Source: Oscheius sp. JU75 (taxonomy: Eukaryota; Nematoda; Chromadorea; Rhabditida; Rhabditidae). From it: a stretch of 64,000 bases of DNA. Positions 1 through 10,583 of this stretch are shown here, in pieces. The stretch spans positions 2,418,001 to 2,482,000 of the forward strand of contig JASJZC010000002.1 in assembly GCA_037178855.1 (NCBI GenBank). Direction: 5' to 3'. The notes under the pieces are model-generated. The model made no database searches. It saw nothing but the letters and a program-made list of their open reading frames with translations, and had not been told where the DNA came from. The position numbers and the translations under genes were made by a program. The stretch's first letter is position 1. Each line of letters begins with the position of its first letter.

Positions 1-2119
1 GCGGACACGCTCGACGAAGGCGGAGTTGGCGACGGAGTCCTGGAAATTGTAATGTCAGTATCTCTCTCTTTCTCTTTTTCTCTCTCTCCTTGTCTGTGCC
101 TCTCTGTTTCTCTCACCTTGCTCTCTCCAGTGATGTAGTAGATCTGGTTCTGGTTCTCCTTCATGCGAGAGACGTAGTCCTTGAGCGAAGTCATCTCTTC
201 CGAGGCGGAGGTCATGTAGCGAAGGAAGTCGGAGAGCTTCTTTCTGTTGGTCGAGTCCTCGTGGATACCGAGCTTCAGATTCTTTCCGAACTGCTCGTAG
301 AACTTCTTGAAGTTGTCCTTGTCCTCTCCGATCTCGTCAAACAGTTCCATGCACTTCTTGACCAGATTCTTACGGATGACCTTCAGAATCTTGCTCTGCT
401 GGAGCATTTCACGAGAGATGTTCAGAGGGAGATCCTCAGAGTCGACGACTCCCTTGACGAAGTTGAGGTACTCGGGCATGAGTTCCTCGCAGTTCTCCAT
501 GATGAAGACACGACGGACGTAGAGCTTGATCGAGTTCTTGGTCTTCTTGTTCTCGAACAGATCGAAAGGAGCACGTTGGGGCACGAACAAGAGAGCACGG
601 AACTCGAGCTGTCCCTCAACGCTGAAGTGCTTGACAGCGAGATGGTCTTCCCAGTCGTTGGAGAGACTCTTATAGAACTCGGCATACTCCTCATTGGAGA
701 TATCATCAGGATTTCTGGTCCAGATGGGCTTGGTCTTGTTCAGCTCCTCATCCTCATGGTACTTCTCCTTGATCTTCTTCTTCTTCTTGTCCTCGGCCTT
801 CTTGTCAGCGTCCTCGTCCTCTCCGACACTCTCGACCTCTCCCTCCTTCTTCTCCTCGTCTTTCTTCTCGGCCTCAGCCTCCTCATCCTCGACCTCCTTC
901 TCTCTCTCCCTCTCCACCACAAGCTTGATGGGGTATCCGATGAACTGGGAGTGCTTCTTCACGATCTCCTTGATTCGGCGCTCCTCCAGATACTCGACCT
1001 GGTCCTCCTTGATGTGCATCACGATCTTGGTACCGCGAGTCATCTCGGGGTCAGTGACATTCTTGACAATGAAGCTTCCTCCGGCACTGGATTCCCAGCA
1101 GTGACAGTCATCGTCGTTGTTCTTGGAAGTGACGACAACCTTGTCGGCCACGAGGAAGGCAGAGTAGAATCCGACTCCGAACTGTCCAATCATCGAGATA
1201 TCAGCTCCAGCCTAAAATCATTGAATTGAATCTAGCAAAAGGTATGGAAAGTACCTGAAGAGCCTCCATGAAAGCCTTGGTTCCAGACTTGGCGATGGTT
1301 CCCAAGTTGTTGACCAGGTCGGCCTTGGTCATTCCAATACCAGTATCCATGATGGTCAGGGTCTTGGCCTCTTTGTCGGGAGTGATCTTGATGAAGAGTT
1401 CCTTTCCAGAGTCGAGCTCACTGGGTTCGGTCAGGGCCTGAAAAAAGGACGGATCAGTACTGTATTTCAAATATCCAAAAATTGTGGTAAGTCAAGTTAT
1501 GTCAACACAGGTGTTTAACCCTGCCCCCAAGGAAAACTATGGCTTGTATCCGAAACTGTCTCTTGAATTTTCTAGCCTATAACATGGCTCTTTCAAGTTT
1601 TGCTTTTTTTTTTTTACAAAGTTGTAGTCCTGGTTTTACTTTTGTTTTGTAAAGCTTCGTATCGCTTCAAACTCATTCGTTCACTCCGAAATAAGAGCAA
1701 GAAATCCACGGCGAGCCATTGAAGTACCGACGCTGCACTTCCACCCGTTTTTCGACTACATGACATCATTTTTCAATTTTGCGATGCACTACAAAGTTGT
1801 TGCCCTTGATCTGATTTATAATTATGTAGAACATTAAAACTTTTGAATCTCCATGTTTGGACCCGAAACTGGGCAATGAAGTTTGACACTCTGGAAGTCA
1901 AGTGATACTCAGAAGACTGTCTAGCTGTCCATCTAACTACGGGTCAAGTGAAATTTGACTGGTACTAACCTGGTATCTGATCTTATCCAAAGCATCGGAA
2001 GAGTTGGAAATCAGCTCACGCAGGAAGATTTCCTTGTTCGAGTAGAAGGTGTTGATGATCAGGGACATCAACTGGGCGATTTCCGCCTGGAAGGCGAAGG
2101 TTTCACCGCTCTCGGACAT
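1..2119 (-). CDS. daf-21: Cytosolic HSP90 chaperone, 5' part (gene continues past the left edge)
   Basis: ATP-dependent cytosolic chaperone that folds kinases and receptors. Exons on the minus strand are 2119-1970, 1437-1255, 1211-117 and 39-1 (open at the window edge), joined at GT-AG introns with matching phase. The protein begins [17 protein letters not shown] and continues with the GHKL ATPase landmarks: [16 protein letters not shown] (Asn that binds Mg-ATP), [12 protein letters not shown], and [12 protein letters not shown] charged Glu/Lys linker follows (about positions 740-925), then the middle domain with NISREMLQQ. The last visible residues are [19 protein letters not shown]. The C-terminal dimerisation domain and the MEEVD tail lie outside the window. 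The start is the only Met before the conserved N-terminus. I see no breaks. The symbol is that of the single C. elegans HSP90 orthologue. Confidence 0.96.
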
Positions 2120-2220
2120 TTTTCCTGCAAATGATTTGGATGAGAGGTTGGAAAGGTAGAAGAGATTCGTACAAAAGTTGAGAGTATTCGATATAGAAGC
2201 GGTTTTCGAGTCAAAAATTC

Positions 2221-2475
2221 GAAAATTCGAAGAAGCGGGAAGAGGAGAGCACGGGAGAAGGGAGAAGACTGGTCTCGTGCCTGTCCAGTAAATAGGATTC
2301 GAAAATTCTCGACGAGGGGCGGAGCCAAGGCTGCCAATTGGCTGCCAGCCGCGAAGAACATTCTCGCGCCCTGGCATCAGAGCAGCAATATTGCCAGCCG
2401 TGGAAGAGACTAGAAGGGGTAGAGAGACAGAGAGAGGTGGGGCGTATTTCCCAACGGGAGAGAAGGCTCTAGAAG
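2221..2475 (-). promoter_or_regulatory. Heat-shock-element-like motifs upstream of HSP90
   Basis: Upstream of the HSP90 start there are several inverted GAA/TTC units, the binding pattern of heat shock factor: GAAAATTC at 2221-2228, GAAAATTCTCGA at 2301-2312, GAACATTC at 2356-2363, and a three-unit array AGAAGGCTCTAGAAG at 2461-2475 with one mismatch. Motif matches are seen in the sequence; HSF control is inferred from the family. Confidence 0.55.
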
Positions 2476-2479
2476 AGTT

Positions 2480-3609
2480 CTGGTGAGAAAATAGGATAGA
2501 GGTGAATTTCAGACCGGAAGAGTAGTAAAAGGAAAAAGATGAATCACAAACTTCTTGTCAGAGAATTTCATACGAACCGATGGAAGGTAGGTAGACTTTT
2601 GGAGAGGACAGAACTTGTAGTAAAGCCTTATGAGAGGGTTGAATCTTTTTATATCAGTGTTAGCTGAAAACTTAGAATTGGGAACACTTAAAAAACAGAA
2701 GAGTACAAAATTTGTTGAAAGACATGGATTCGGAAACGTAGCTGAGCTCGACGTATAGGCAAAACAAAGTTGAGAGGTAAGGAAATTCTTCTTGACTAGG
2801 CCTATTCAACAGCTTTAAAACACTCTACGTTGCGTAAATTACCTAATGTGTACTGGCATTGCATGTCTGTACAACGACTCTTCATGACCATGACACATTT
2901 GTATGGCAAACATGGCCAGGACTCTGCAGCATAGCTCGTATTCGTCAAACTATCTGGACCTCCCAATCAGGGTTACCTCGAACGTCCCAAGCTCTTCTGT
3001 TGTGAGGATATGAGAACACAGGATCAGAAACAACAATCTAGATGTGGTCACAGAATAGGAAGACAGTCTCTCTTCTGTCACTTTTTGCTCTTTTTCCGGA
3101 AGGAATCTTGGCTAACAGATGGTACTAGACCTCCTTCGTGTTTGGAAGGGTCAGAGTTAGGAATCCTGTCAAAAACTCAGTAGAAGCAAATGAAACACAT
3201 GACTGGCGTAGTGTCCTTTTCGCATCCCTACTATCCCTCAATCCTAGTCAACCGAGTAATAAGGGCTAATCTTTCCCCCTGTTCTCTCTCTCTCTCTCTC
3301 TCTCGCTTCAAGAAGCGATCGATCTCCCTGTACCTGGTCTCTAGAATTTTCCATCTCGCGTGATACCTGCCCTCCAAGCTGCTAATTATGGAAAGAGCAG
3401 CTGTTCGAGGGTATATTCATCATATGGGAGAGAGTACATTAGACAGGAGCATAGGCGATAAGGATTGGGAAAGCCGGATCCCCTGGGGGGAAGACTCTCA
3501 AGAGAGAGGACCGGCTCCTGCTGACTGATCAAATATAACCGATTTTGGCTCACTTTAGACCATTTGAAGCGTGAAATAAAGAGGAAAATTTGGGTTCCGG
3601 AGCATTTTC
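2480..3609. other. Intergenic stretch, no gene seen
   Basis: Between divergent HSP90 and the IQ/AAA gene. I see no supported exon. It holds a (CT)n microsatellite at about 3282-3304 and probably promoter sequence of both neighbours. Confidence 0.5.
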
Positions 3610-6600
3610 ATGCTCCGCCAAACCAAGTCGGCCGTCTTACACTCTCTTGAGGAGGTCCTGAGGCTGAAGAGACGATTGATAGCTCTACAGAAGGAACGTT
3701 TGAACCAGGTTTGGATGTTGTGTACTGACAAACAGGATCCACATAGAGGAAACTTGCTAAGCGGTACCAGGTAACCTGTGAACTGTTCATCAAACTGGTC
3801 CGACTAGTCAGCCTAGCAGATAGGGAAGCTGTTATTGAACCGACAAGAGTCAACACGAAGGCTCTTATCGGTGAGTAGACAGAGAGACAGAGAGACAGGG
3901 AGACATAGACAGAAACAGAAAGAGCAGCTTTCAGCCTGCTCTTCCGCTTTCTCTACCTTCTTCTATGATTACATAATCCGTCTTCAAAACCAACCGGATT
4001 GGGAGCAACTATGTCTTCATCAAAACTTTCTAGAAGTAAGGCATCTACCGCATCTCAATAGTTTCTCAGTTCTCTCTGTCTCTGACCAAAACCATCATCT
4101 GTCCCGATCGTCTCACTCTCGATCACAGTCGAGAAGAGCTCCGAGAAGCTGCTGACGAAAAGAAACAGCTCGTCGAAAAAGCTAGGAGAGTCAGTGATCT
4201 CATCGATATTCATGCGGATGTGGTAAGGGCATCGACATCATATTAGCCAAGGCGATTTCTTACAGGCCGAAGAGGATAAGGAGCTCGGATTAGAAGAAGC
4301 TATACTGATAATACAAAAATTGGAAAGAGGTTGGTTGTGCACGAGACCAATAAGCGCTGTCTCTCTGACTCTCTGTCTCTCTTTCACCCTATCACTCTGT
4401 CCCACTGTCTCTCTTTGACTGACATATGAACTCTCTCTCCCTAACATTTCAGTCCGCGGCATTTCACTTCCAGACCAGTTTGATTCCCGAGTCCGCCCTA
4501 AGCGATGGACCTCATAAAAACAGAAACCCAGTTCAAATTGGTAAAAACTTCTGGCTATAAATGCCCGCGTCGCACTGACCAAGACAGCTTCTAACGATGC
4601 CTTCCTACGGAGTGGCCATTGGGGCCTCTGTCTCCCTCGTCGGGATCCTCGCCTGCCTTCTGGCCATGCGAAGCATCATCAGCGACATCGACCTGATGAA
4701 GCTAGAGATCGAGACAGGTGTTCAGGAGATGAGAGTCATGTCCGATGACGCCTGGACAAGAATTCTCACTCTTCATACCAATCCAAGCGGAAAGACCAAT
4801 GCACCTCTCACCTTCGGAACTTTGTTTGGAAGAGCCAAGCGGTGAGTCTTTCTGTTGGTTGACACAGAGACTGCTACTTTTTAGTGCTATTGAGGGACAA
4901 TGCAACTGCGGAGCCAACTCCGAAGGCTGTCCCGCTGGCCCTCCCGGAATTCCCGGTTTGCCTGGACCTCGTGGAGAACAGGGAACTGGTGGAGAGCCTG
5001 GACATCCTGGAGCCTCCGGAATTTCTCTCCTCGCCACCCATGACCAGCCCGGAGGTTGTGTCCAGTGTCCTCCCGGCCCTCAAGGAGAGCCTGGACCTGA
5101 AGGTCCTGAAGGAGAGAAGGGCTTCCCCGGATCTAATGGCAAGCCCGGACCTGCTGGAGAAGACGGCGGTGCTGGAGCTCCTGGACAGGACGGGGAGCCT
5201 GGCAACCCTGGACAGGCTGGAATCGAAGGAATGCCCGGACCTCATGGTGCCGACGGCTCTGTCGGAGCTCCCGGTCTTCAGGGACAGCCAGGACCCATTG
5301 GATGGGCCGGAACCCCCGGAGAGGCTGGACAAAATGGAAATCCCGGAGAGGACGGTCAGCAGGGGCCTCCTGGACCTCAGGGAACCCCCGGATTCCCTGG
5401 AAAGGCCGGAGACGATGGAACTCCTGGAGTTCCTGGCCATTTGGGAGCTCATGGAGAAGACGCCAACTACTGTCCTTGCCCTGCTCGCAGCGAGAACAAG
5501 AGAGCTGCTCGTCGTCGCGTCCGTGCTTAATTTTACAAAACAATAAACATTGCTCAGTATTGAACTTGGTCTCTCTCTGTCTCTCATTCCTCTTGTTTCA
5601 GTCTACCAAGCAATCTGTCGCTTCAACTACCTCCGACAGGTCTATCAGTCAGCTTTTGACATTCGTCTCGGGACCAGAAAACTAACAGATGAGGAAGCAA
5701 TCATTCGAATCCAAGCAGTGAGCGACTGTCTCTGCCTGTCTACTCATTTCAGAGAACCAGAGGCTACTTTGCCCGAAAGAGGGTCAAAGACATGAGACAG
5801 AAGGAGCTGGATCTTTTGGGAATGTCCACTAGAGCCATAGTGGATTCTATGAGACTCAATGTTCGTCTCTCAGAGACTCTTCCAATCAGTGACAGAGTAA
5901 GCCAGGTCTCTTTGGTTTAAATAAAAGGATAATGACAGGCTCTGTCACTAGAGAATCTACTAACCGAACTGAAAGACAACTTCTTCTCGGCAGTGGTCAC
6001 TGGAAAGGTAGAAACGAGAATTTTTCAGAGGTTCGGAACCACTTGCTAACCAATCCCCTATTCCAGAAACGCTGCCACTGAGAAACTCTACTTCGAGCTC
6101 TGTCTCCATCGCCTCATTCGAGAGAACAGGAAGCAGAAACTCCAGATGCACGAGTTAGTCTCACCAAAGTAAGTCAAAACAGAAAACCAGTAAGATTTAC
6201 TGGTCAATTCACTTTCATTGCTCTTGCTGTTGTCTTTTCTAGCAGCTGAACGGCTTGTCCAGTTGCTTCTTGTAATCATCCAGCTCCTTCTTCTTCTTCT
6301 CATCGTGTTTCTTCTTGTCGGCAGCGGGATTGGCAGCTACGAGCTCGGTCATAGCAGAAGGGGCCGCGTCTAGGTCTGGATTGCCAGCAGCTCTCTCCAT
6401 TGCCTCAATCTCTTTGGACATCTTCAGCGCGTGCTCGTACATGTTGGCGTAATGCTGAAAGGCATGTAGAACAAGCAATAGTGAGAGAGAGAGAGACGGA
6501 GACACAGAGATTAGACTCACCGAATCCCTGGCATTTTTGAACCCAGAATCGGCATTCTCCGCATCGTGAGGATCGTTCTTGTCTGCAAAGGAGACAACAC

Positions 6601-8215
6601 CCGGGGTTGGAGGCTCGGGCTGGAAGAGATGACCCATAGTTCTGGCCCTCGGCTGGTAGGTCTCGAGCACATTGGCCACATCGAAGTAGGCTCTTTTGTG
6701 ACGCGTCAAAGCCGGTCCATACACATAGTTGAACTCGCTGGCGAAGAGAGCCAGAAAGAAAAGAAGCGGTCCGGCGAGGATGACTGGCAGCAAGACGACG
6801 AGCATCTGGGCGAGTCCCAGAGTGAGCAGCACCAGCACGGCAGCATTGAAACGCAGACGACGCGGACAGCTCTTCTCCATGAAGTTTTTCTTTCCCTCCG
6901 GGGCCTTGTCAACCTTCTAAAGTAGAGTTTCTGGGAAAAAAGCAAAGAGCAAGCGTACTTCAGAAGCCATCGTTGTCAAATACAATTCTTTCTAGAAATT
7001 CTCAAAAAGCTATTCCAAAGTTTTTCTTCAAGTTTGCCCGAAAGCAAACTCGAAACAATTAGGGGGACTCTAATTGATGGTACCAGAGTATTTCGAAGTA
7101 GACTACACAAATTACTCTTGACTACAGAGCCAGTCAGATTACCTTTATCGTTTCTGCAGAATTGCTTCTGTCCTCTAGATCTTCCCTTGGATCGGATCCT
7201 GTGAACGGACAGTCAGGGGCAGTCAGAACACATCTAGATAATCCACCTGATTACCAAACTTGCACCTAAACTCATCAGGACAAGAGTCTGTTTTTCCAAT
7301 CTGTTTCTGTTCCAGCTGTCCTGTATCTGTTGACGGTCGGATGTTTACCTTCGATCTACGTCTCTTCCTAGACTGTACTCTTCTCATACCTTTAGGCAGG
7401 TTCTATTTTTCCCTACCCATCCACACATTCCAGCTCTACGAGGCTGGAACCATCCTACTCCAAAACAATGCCTTCTTCTCGTTGGAGACGAAGGTTCAGG
7501 GAAAAGTGCTTGGACAGAAGCTCTAGCTGCTTCCACGGGAGCTGTGCATTTAAGACTCTCAGCCACAGGACTGATTCGTCAGAGAAGGAAGATAGTCAAG
7601 ACGGTAGTACACTACGTCAAGGCTGATCCATGTACTCTGGTTACGGTAGACAATTTGGAAGTGTTTAGATTGGGAAAGAAGACTACTACGGCTTCACAGG
7701 TAGTCACCTGTCTCTCACATCAACTCTCCTTTTCCAGAACCTTCTCAAGGTCCTCCTGACTGAGCTCCAAGAAACCAACGTCTTCCTTATCGGCATGACC
7801 AGAACTGCCCAGCTTCAGCCAGTCATCTTGGACATGTTCCACAGCACAATCAAGCTGCAGCCTCCTAAGGAAACTGACCGAACAGGTTAGATCCCATACC
7901 TATGTCAAGCGTTCCAGAGCTCGTGGCTCGTTTTTTAGTCAAATTGGATGACGCTGCTCGACTACCAAAGAATCTTCCAGATCTGGGAAGACTTCGAAAG
8001 GTAGGTACTGGCTTTCACTATGATTCTTTGTTCTTACAGGAAACCGTCGGACTAGGTTTTGGGAAAACTGGAAAGACCATCAGGAAAAGTTGTATTCGCC
8101 AACAGTAAATACTTTCTGTACTCTTGTACACAGTAGTTGGGACACAGAGACTCCTTTTTTTCCGTGTCAGCCAATGCCAGTTTTTTTTGTCCCAGTCATA
8201 AATTCTGATTATTAG
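3610..8215 (+). CDS. IQ-motif and AAA-domain protein, IQCA1/DRC11-like
   Basis: Supported exons are 3610-3770, 3812-3870, 3935-4035, 4070-4222, 4266-4329, 5602-5717, 5753-5896, 5939-6030, 6067-6168, then 7434-7699, 7738-7885, 7918-8004 and 8040-8215. Phases agree throughout except between 6168 and 7434, where one or two exons (around 7110-7400) could not be fixed. The order of features is that of IQCA1: a leucine-rich N-terminal half, the block LEEAILIIQKLER, an IQ motif EEAIIRIQARTRGYFARKR followed by KELDLLGM, and an AAA module with Walker A LLVGDEGSGKS and sensor-like FLIGMTRTAQL, ending in FWENWKDHQEKLYSP. In other animals this protein belongs to the nexin-dynein regulatory complex of motile cilia, which nematodes lack, so the role here is open. 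The 4330-5601 intron contains a collagen gene and the 6169-7100 region an antisense gene. A short alternative exon at 4452-4517 would end the protein early. I am confident of the family, less of the exact 7100-7430 structure. Confidence 0.8.
4556..4562 (+). promoter_or_regulatory. TATA box of the nested collagen gene
   Basis: TATAAAT lies 41 bases before the collagen ATG, so transcription would start just ahead of the start codon. It sits inside an intron of the IQ/AAA gene, which supports an independent promoter for the collagen. Confidence 0.6.
4597..5530 (+). CDS. Cuticle collagen
   Basis: Structural collagen secreted by hypodermis into the cuticle. Exons 4597-4841 and 4885-5530 with one 43-base intron; about 297 residues. 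The N-terminus carries the nematode cuticle collagen domain with a single membrane anchor (GVAIGASVSLVGILACLLA) and ends at a basic, furin-type cleavage site FGRAKR. Then come a Cys cluster CNCGANSEGC, a first Gly-X-Y block, a non-repeat break with two Cys (GGCVQC), long Gly-X-Y blocks, and a C-terminal CPCP followed by a basic tail. A poly(A) signal AATAAA lies at 5542-5547. The gene lies entirely within an intron of the IQ/AAA gene on the same strand. Which numbered collagen it matches cannot be told by eye. Confidence 0.95.
6239..6970 (-). CDS. Small membrane protein, unrecognised, nested antisense
   Basis: Three minus-strand exons: a short first exon from the ATG at 6970 (MASE), a second entering with KVDKAPEGKKNFMEKSC, and a third beginning HYANMYEHALKMSKE; introns end TTTAG and TTTCAG. 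The product is about 206 residues. A basic N-terminus is followed by one long or two short hydrophobic segments (about residues 30-65, rich in L, V and A), then a polar stretch and a Lys/Glu/Asp-rich C-terminal tail likely to be helical (KKKHDEKKKKELDDYKKQ). It probably sits in a membrane with the charged tail in the cytosol. I do not recognise the family. The whole gene lies in an intron of the plus-strand IQ/AAA gene. Confidence 0.75.
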
Positions 8216-8491
8216 TATCCCTGTCTGTCAGAGGATATTTTGTTTACTTCCTCCCAGTGCCTGTCTTCTTCTATCAACCCCCAATGCCCCAGTTTCACTG
8301 TTCCTCTGGTTACCAAAACGATATGTCATGTCTTCCTGTATCAACAATGACAATCATGCTGTACCCTACCGTCCCCTGTATAGCTATGCCCTATCAACCT
8401 GTCACTCTTTTCCTGCACTCTTTCAGCTGAAACATGAAAAAGTAGTAGCTAGACCTTGTTTATTGTCCTTTCATGTCTGTATTCCGTCTGC

Positions 8492-9588
8492 TCAGTAGTG
8501 GCTGTAGACTCCTCGATCACCAGAGCCTCCCTTTTTCTAAAAGCCTTACTGTTAGACGTTCAGTCAACTCTATACATACCTCAAAGTACTCAAAGTCGAT
8601 GATGAAAGCAGCACAGATGAGGATGGCCTTGAGAGACGGATGAAGGCTCAGAGGAAAGGTGACCGAGTAGTTGTCGGCGTCCGTGTACATCTCCTGGGCC
8701 ATGTTGGTGAAGAGCTTCATAATTGTACCGATCTGCGAGCCGCCGACTGCCATAATGGGGAATTCGCCCGGGGGACAGTAGCACTTGCAGCACGGTCCTA
8801 TGATCTTGAAGGCCGGGATGCCGGCGGCGTCGAAGATGGTGAGGTTGCAGCCACAGCAGCCGCAGTCCTGTTGTATTTGGCCGGCTTGGAATCCGATCGG
8901 GGTCTCGATGGTGCCACTCTGTCCACTGCAGCAGACATTGGGACGACGGAGAATGGCCACCTCACGACCGAAGTTGTCCACTAGATGCAGGATGAAGGCG
9001 CGGTTGTTGCCGCAGCATTGACGAGCATTCGGGTTGGACTCCTCCATGCAGTAGAAGATGCTCTGGCCCATCCTGTTGCGAACGACGTAGCGGTTGGCCG
9101 TCTCGTATCCGAGCATCACCTGAACAATATAGTTAGAGAAACAGAGAGACAAGTAGACTAACCTCGACCGGCTCGATGAGCTGCTGGACGATGAGCTGGT
9201 CCACCATAGTCAAGTACTCCAATCCGATCGGGACATCCGGCAGAGGGGCCATCGGTTCGAGACAGGCCCATTGGATCGGCGGTCTCATTCTTCCGTACCC
9301 CATTGACATTGTAGGGGCAGTCGTCACCATGGCTCCAGCTCCGTAGCCCATTCCATAGCCACCGTTTCCGGCTCCATAGGGACTCATCATCATGCCAGCC
9401 TGACAGCGATCCGATTCGATTCCACTATCCAGGTTGATCTCCTCCCACTCGTCGGTCGTCGTCTTGGACAGATCCGCGTTTTTCTCCTTGGCCTCTGAAT
9501 TGTGGACGCTACTTGGGTAGAGAGGCGACGACTGACCTTCCATGCTGCCGCAGGTGAGAGAAGCTACCATACTAGAGAGCGCATCCAT
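8492..9588 (-). CDS. Phospholipid scramblase
   Basis: Calcium-dependent scramblase family, moving phospholipids between plasma-membrane leaflets; C. elegans has several (scrm genes). Exons 9588-9163, 9119-8580 and 8536-8492, phase 0, about 336 residues. The N-terminus is a low-complexity Gly/Met/Tyr/Pro-rich segment. The scramblase domain follows: PPIQWACLEPMAPLPDVPIGLEYLTMVDQL, then FYCMEESN and QCCGNNRAFILHLVDNFGRE. Cys clusters CCGCC and GPCCKCYCPP fit palmitoylation sites. A C-terminal hydrophobic stretch (AILICAAFIIDF) precedes DFEYFE. It is divergent from the nfi-1 gene. Parts of its first exon and upstream DNA recur in broken form at 46.5-47.3 kb and at 49.1 kb. Confidence 0.94.
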
Positions 9589-10583
9589 GCTGATTGACAG
9601 TCCTAAGCTGGAGACAGCTGATGGTTGACATGACTTGACATGTCAGGGATAAGTAAGGCGGAATGGGACAGTACTTGACATGTCAGGAGTTAGATAGGTA
9701 GACAACAGTTGCCAATAGATGGTTGTCATGGATCTCATCTTCCTTCTACCAGCCCTTATCTCCAACCAAACGTGTACTGGACTACTCTAAAAGTGTATTC
9801 ACGGTGGCACAGAAGCGACAATCTATTGGGCAGCAAGTGGGACAGCGACGACTACTATCCAGGATCCGGAGGTTATCGCCCGTCTGGTGTATGATGAGTC
9901 TACTATCTTTGTCTCAGTCTCTCAGTATTTCTCCCTTCTCCTTGACCTACACTCCCTTCTCACCATCTGCTCTTGTTGTCCCCATCCTCACACCTCGTCC
10001 TCTCGGACCGGCCCAGCCCAAACAATTCGAATTTCCCGCCGCGGCGACGATCGCGACGAGAATCGCCGCAGCCTATAGCAAAGGGTCGATGGGACAGGAG
10101 CCAAGCAAAATTGGCTCTGGCCCAAGCCCTTCAATCGTTCATCAAAACCAAGAAGAAAAGGCGAATATCTTAGCCCTAACTGAACCGTTTTTAATTTTCT
10201 CAACTGGGTCGGATTGTGTCTAATTGGACGGGTCATGTGACCGAGTCGGTTCGCTTTTCGCGCCCATTCCCCCCTTTTCTGGGCTCTTAAACATTATGAA
10301 GCTTATAATTATTTTTAGGCCTAAAACTAGTCTTTTCTTGCAGATTTTCCGAAGTAAAATCTAATTTTCTGTCCTCCTTTAAAGGATGAAAACGCCGTGG
10401 GACATCTTCCCGCGCCCCATTGCCGCCTTTTCCCACCAATGGGTCTTTTGTTTACTGCTTCGTTTTCACATAATTTCTCGGTATTTCACGATGATTTCTG
10501 GCTTCAGATGCTTCTGAGTTGAAGCTCTCTCGAGCCCCGAAGACAAAAATCCGAAAAGAATTGAGCGATCCCCAGCCGGAGAC
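9589..10583. promoter_or_regulatory. Shared upstream region of scramblase and nfi-1
   Basis: Divergent intergenic region. On the scramblase side, the motif TTGACATGTCAGG occurs twice (near 9636-9649 and 9673-9686) and recurs beside the scramblase-derived relics at 47.1 and 48.9-49.05 kb. On the nfi-1 side a GC-rich block (about 10036-10075) is the likely start region. Open frames at 9709-10223 show no domain and I do not call them genes. Confidence 0.4.

Noticed and set aside
90-1229. A 379-codon plus-strand open frame
   Set aside because: It is the antisense shadow of HSP90 exon 3; the leucine-rich translation has no domain and the minus strand is clearly coding.
4874-5587. Long minus-strand and other-frame open frames over the collagen
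   Set aside because: They are by-products of the Gly-X-Y repeat; the collagen frame has the right domains and splice sites.
8517-8590. Extension of scramblase exon 2 into VCIELTERLTVRLLEKGRLW
   Set aside because: A GT donor at DFEYFE and a TTTTAG acceptor give a better C-terminus (KKGGSGDRGVYSHY); the read-through is intron.
9709-10223. Open frames between scramblase and nfi-1
   Set aside because: No domain, no splice partner, and the stretch resembles non-coding flank duplicated at 47.2 kb.
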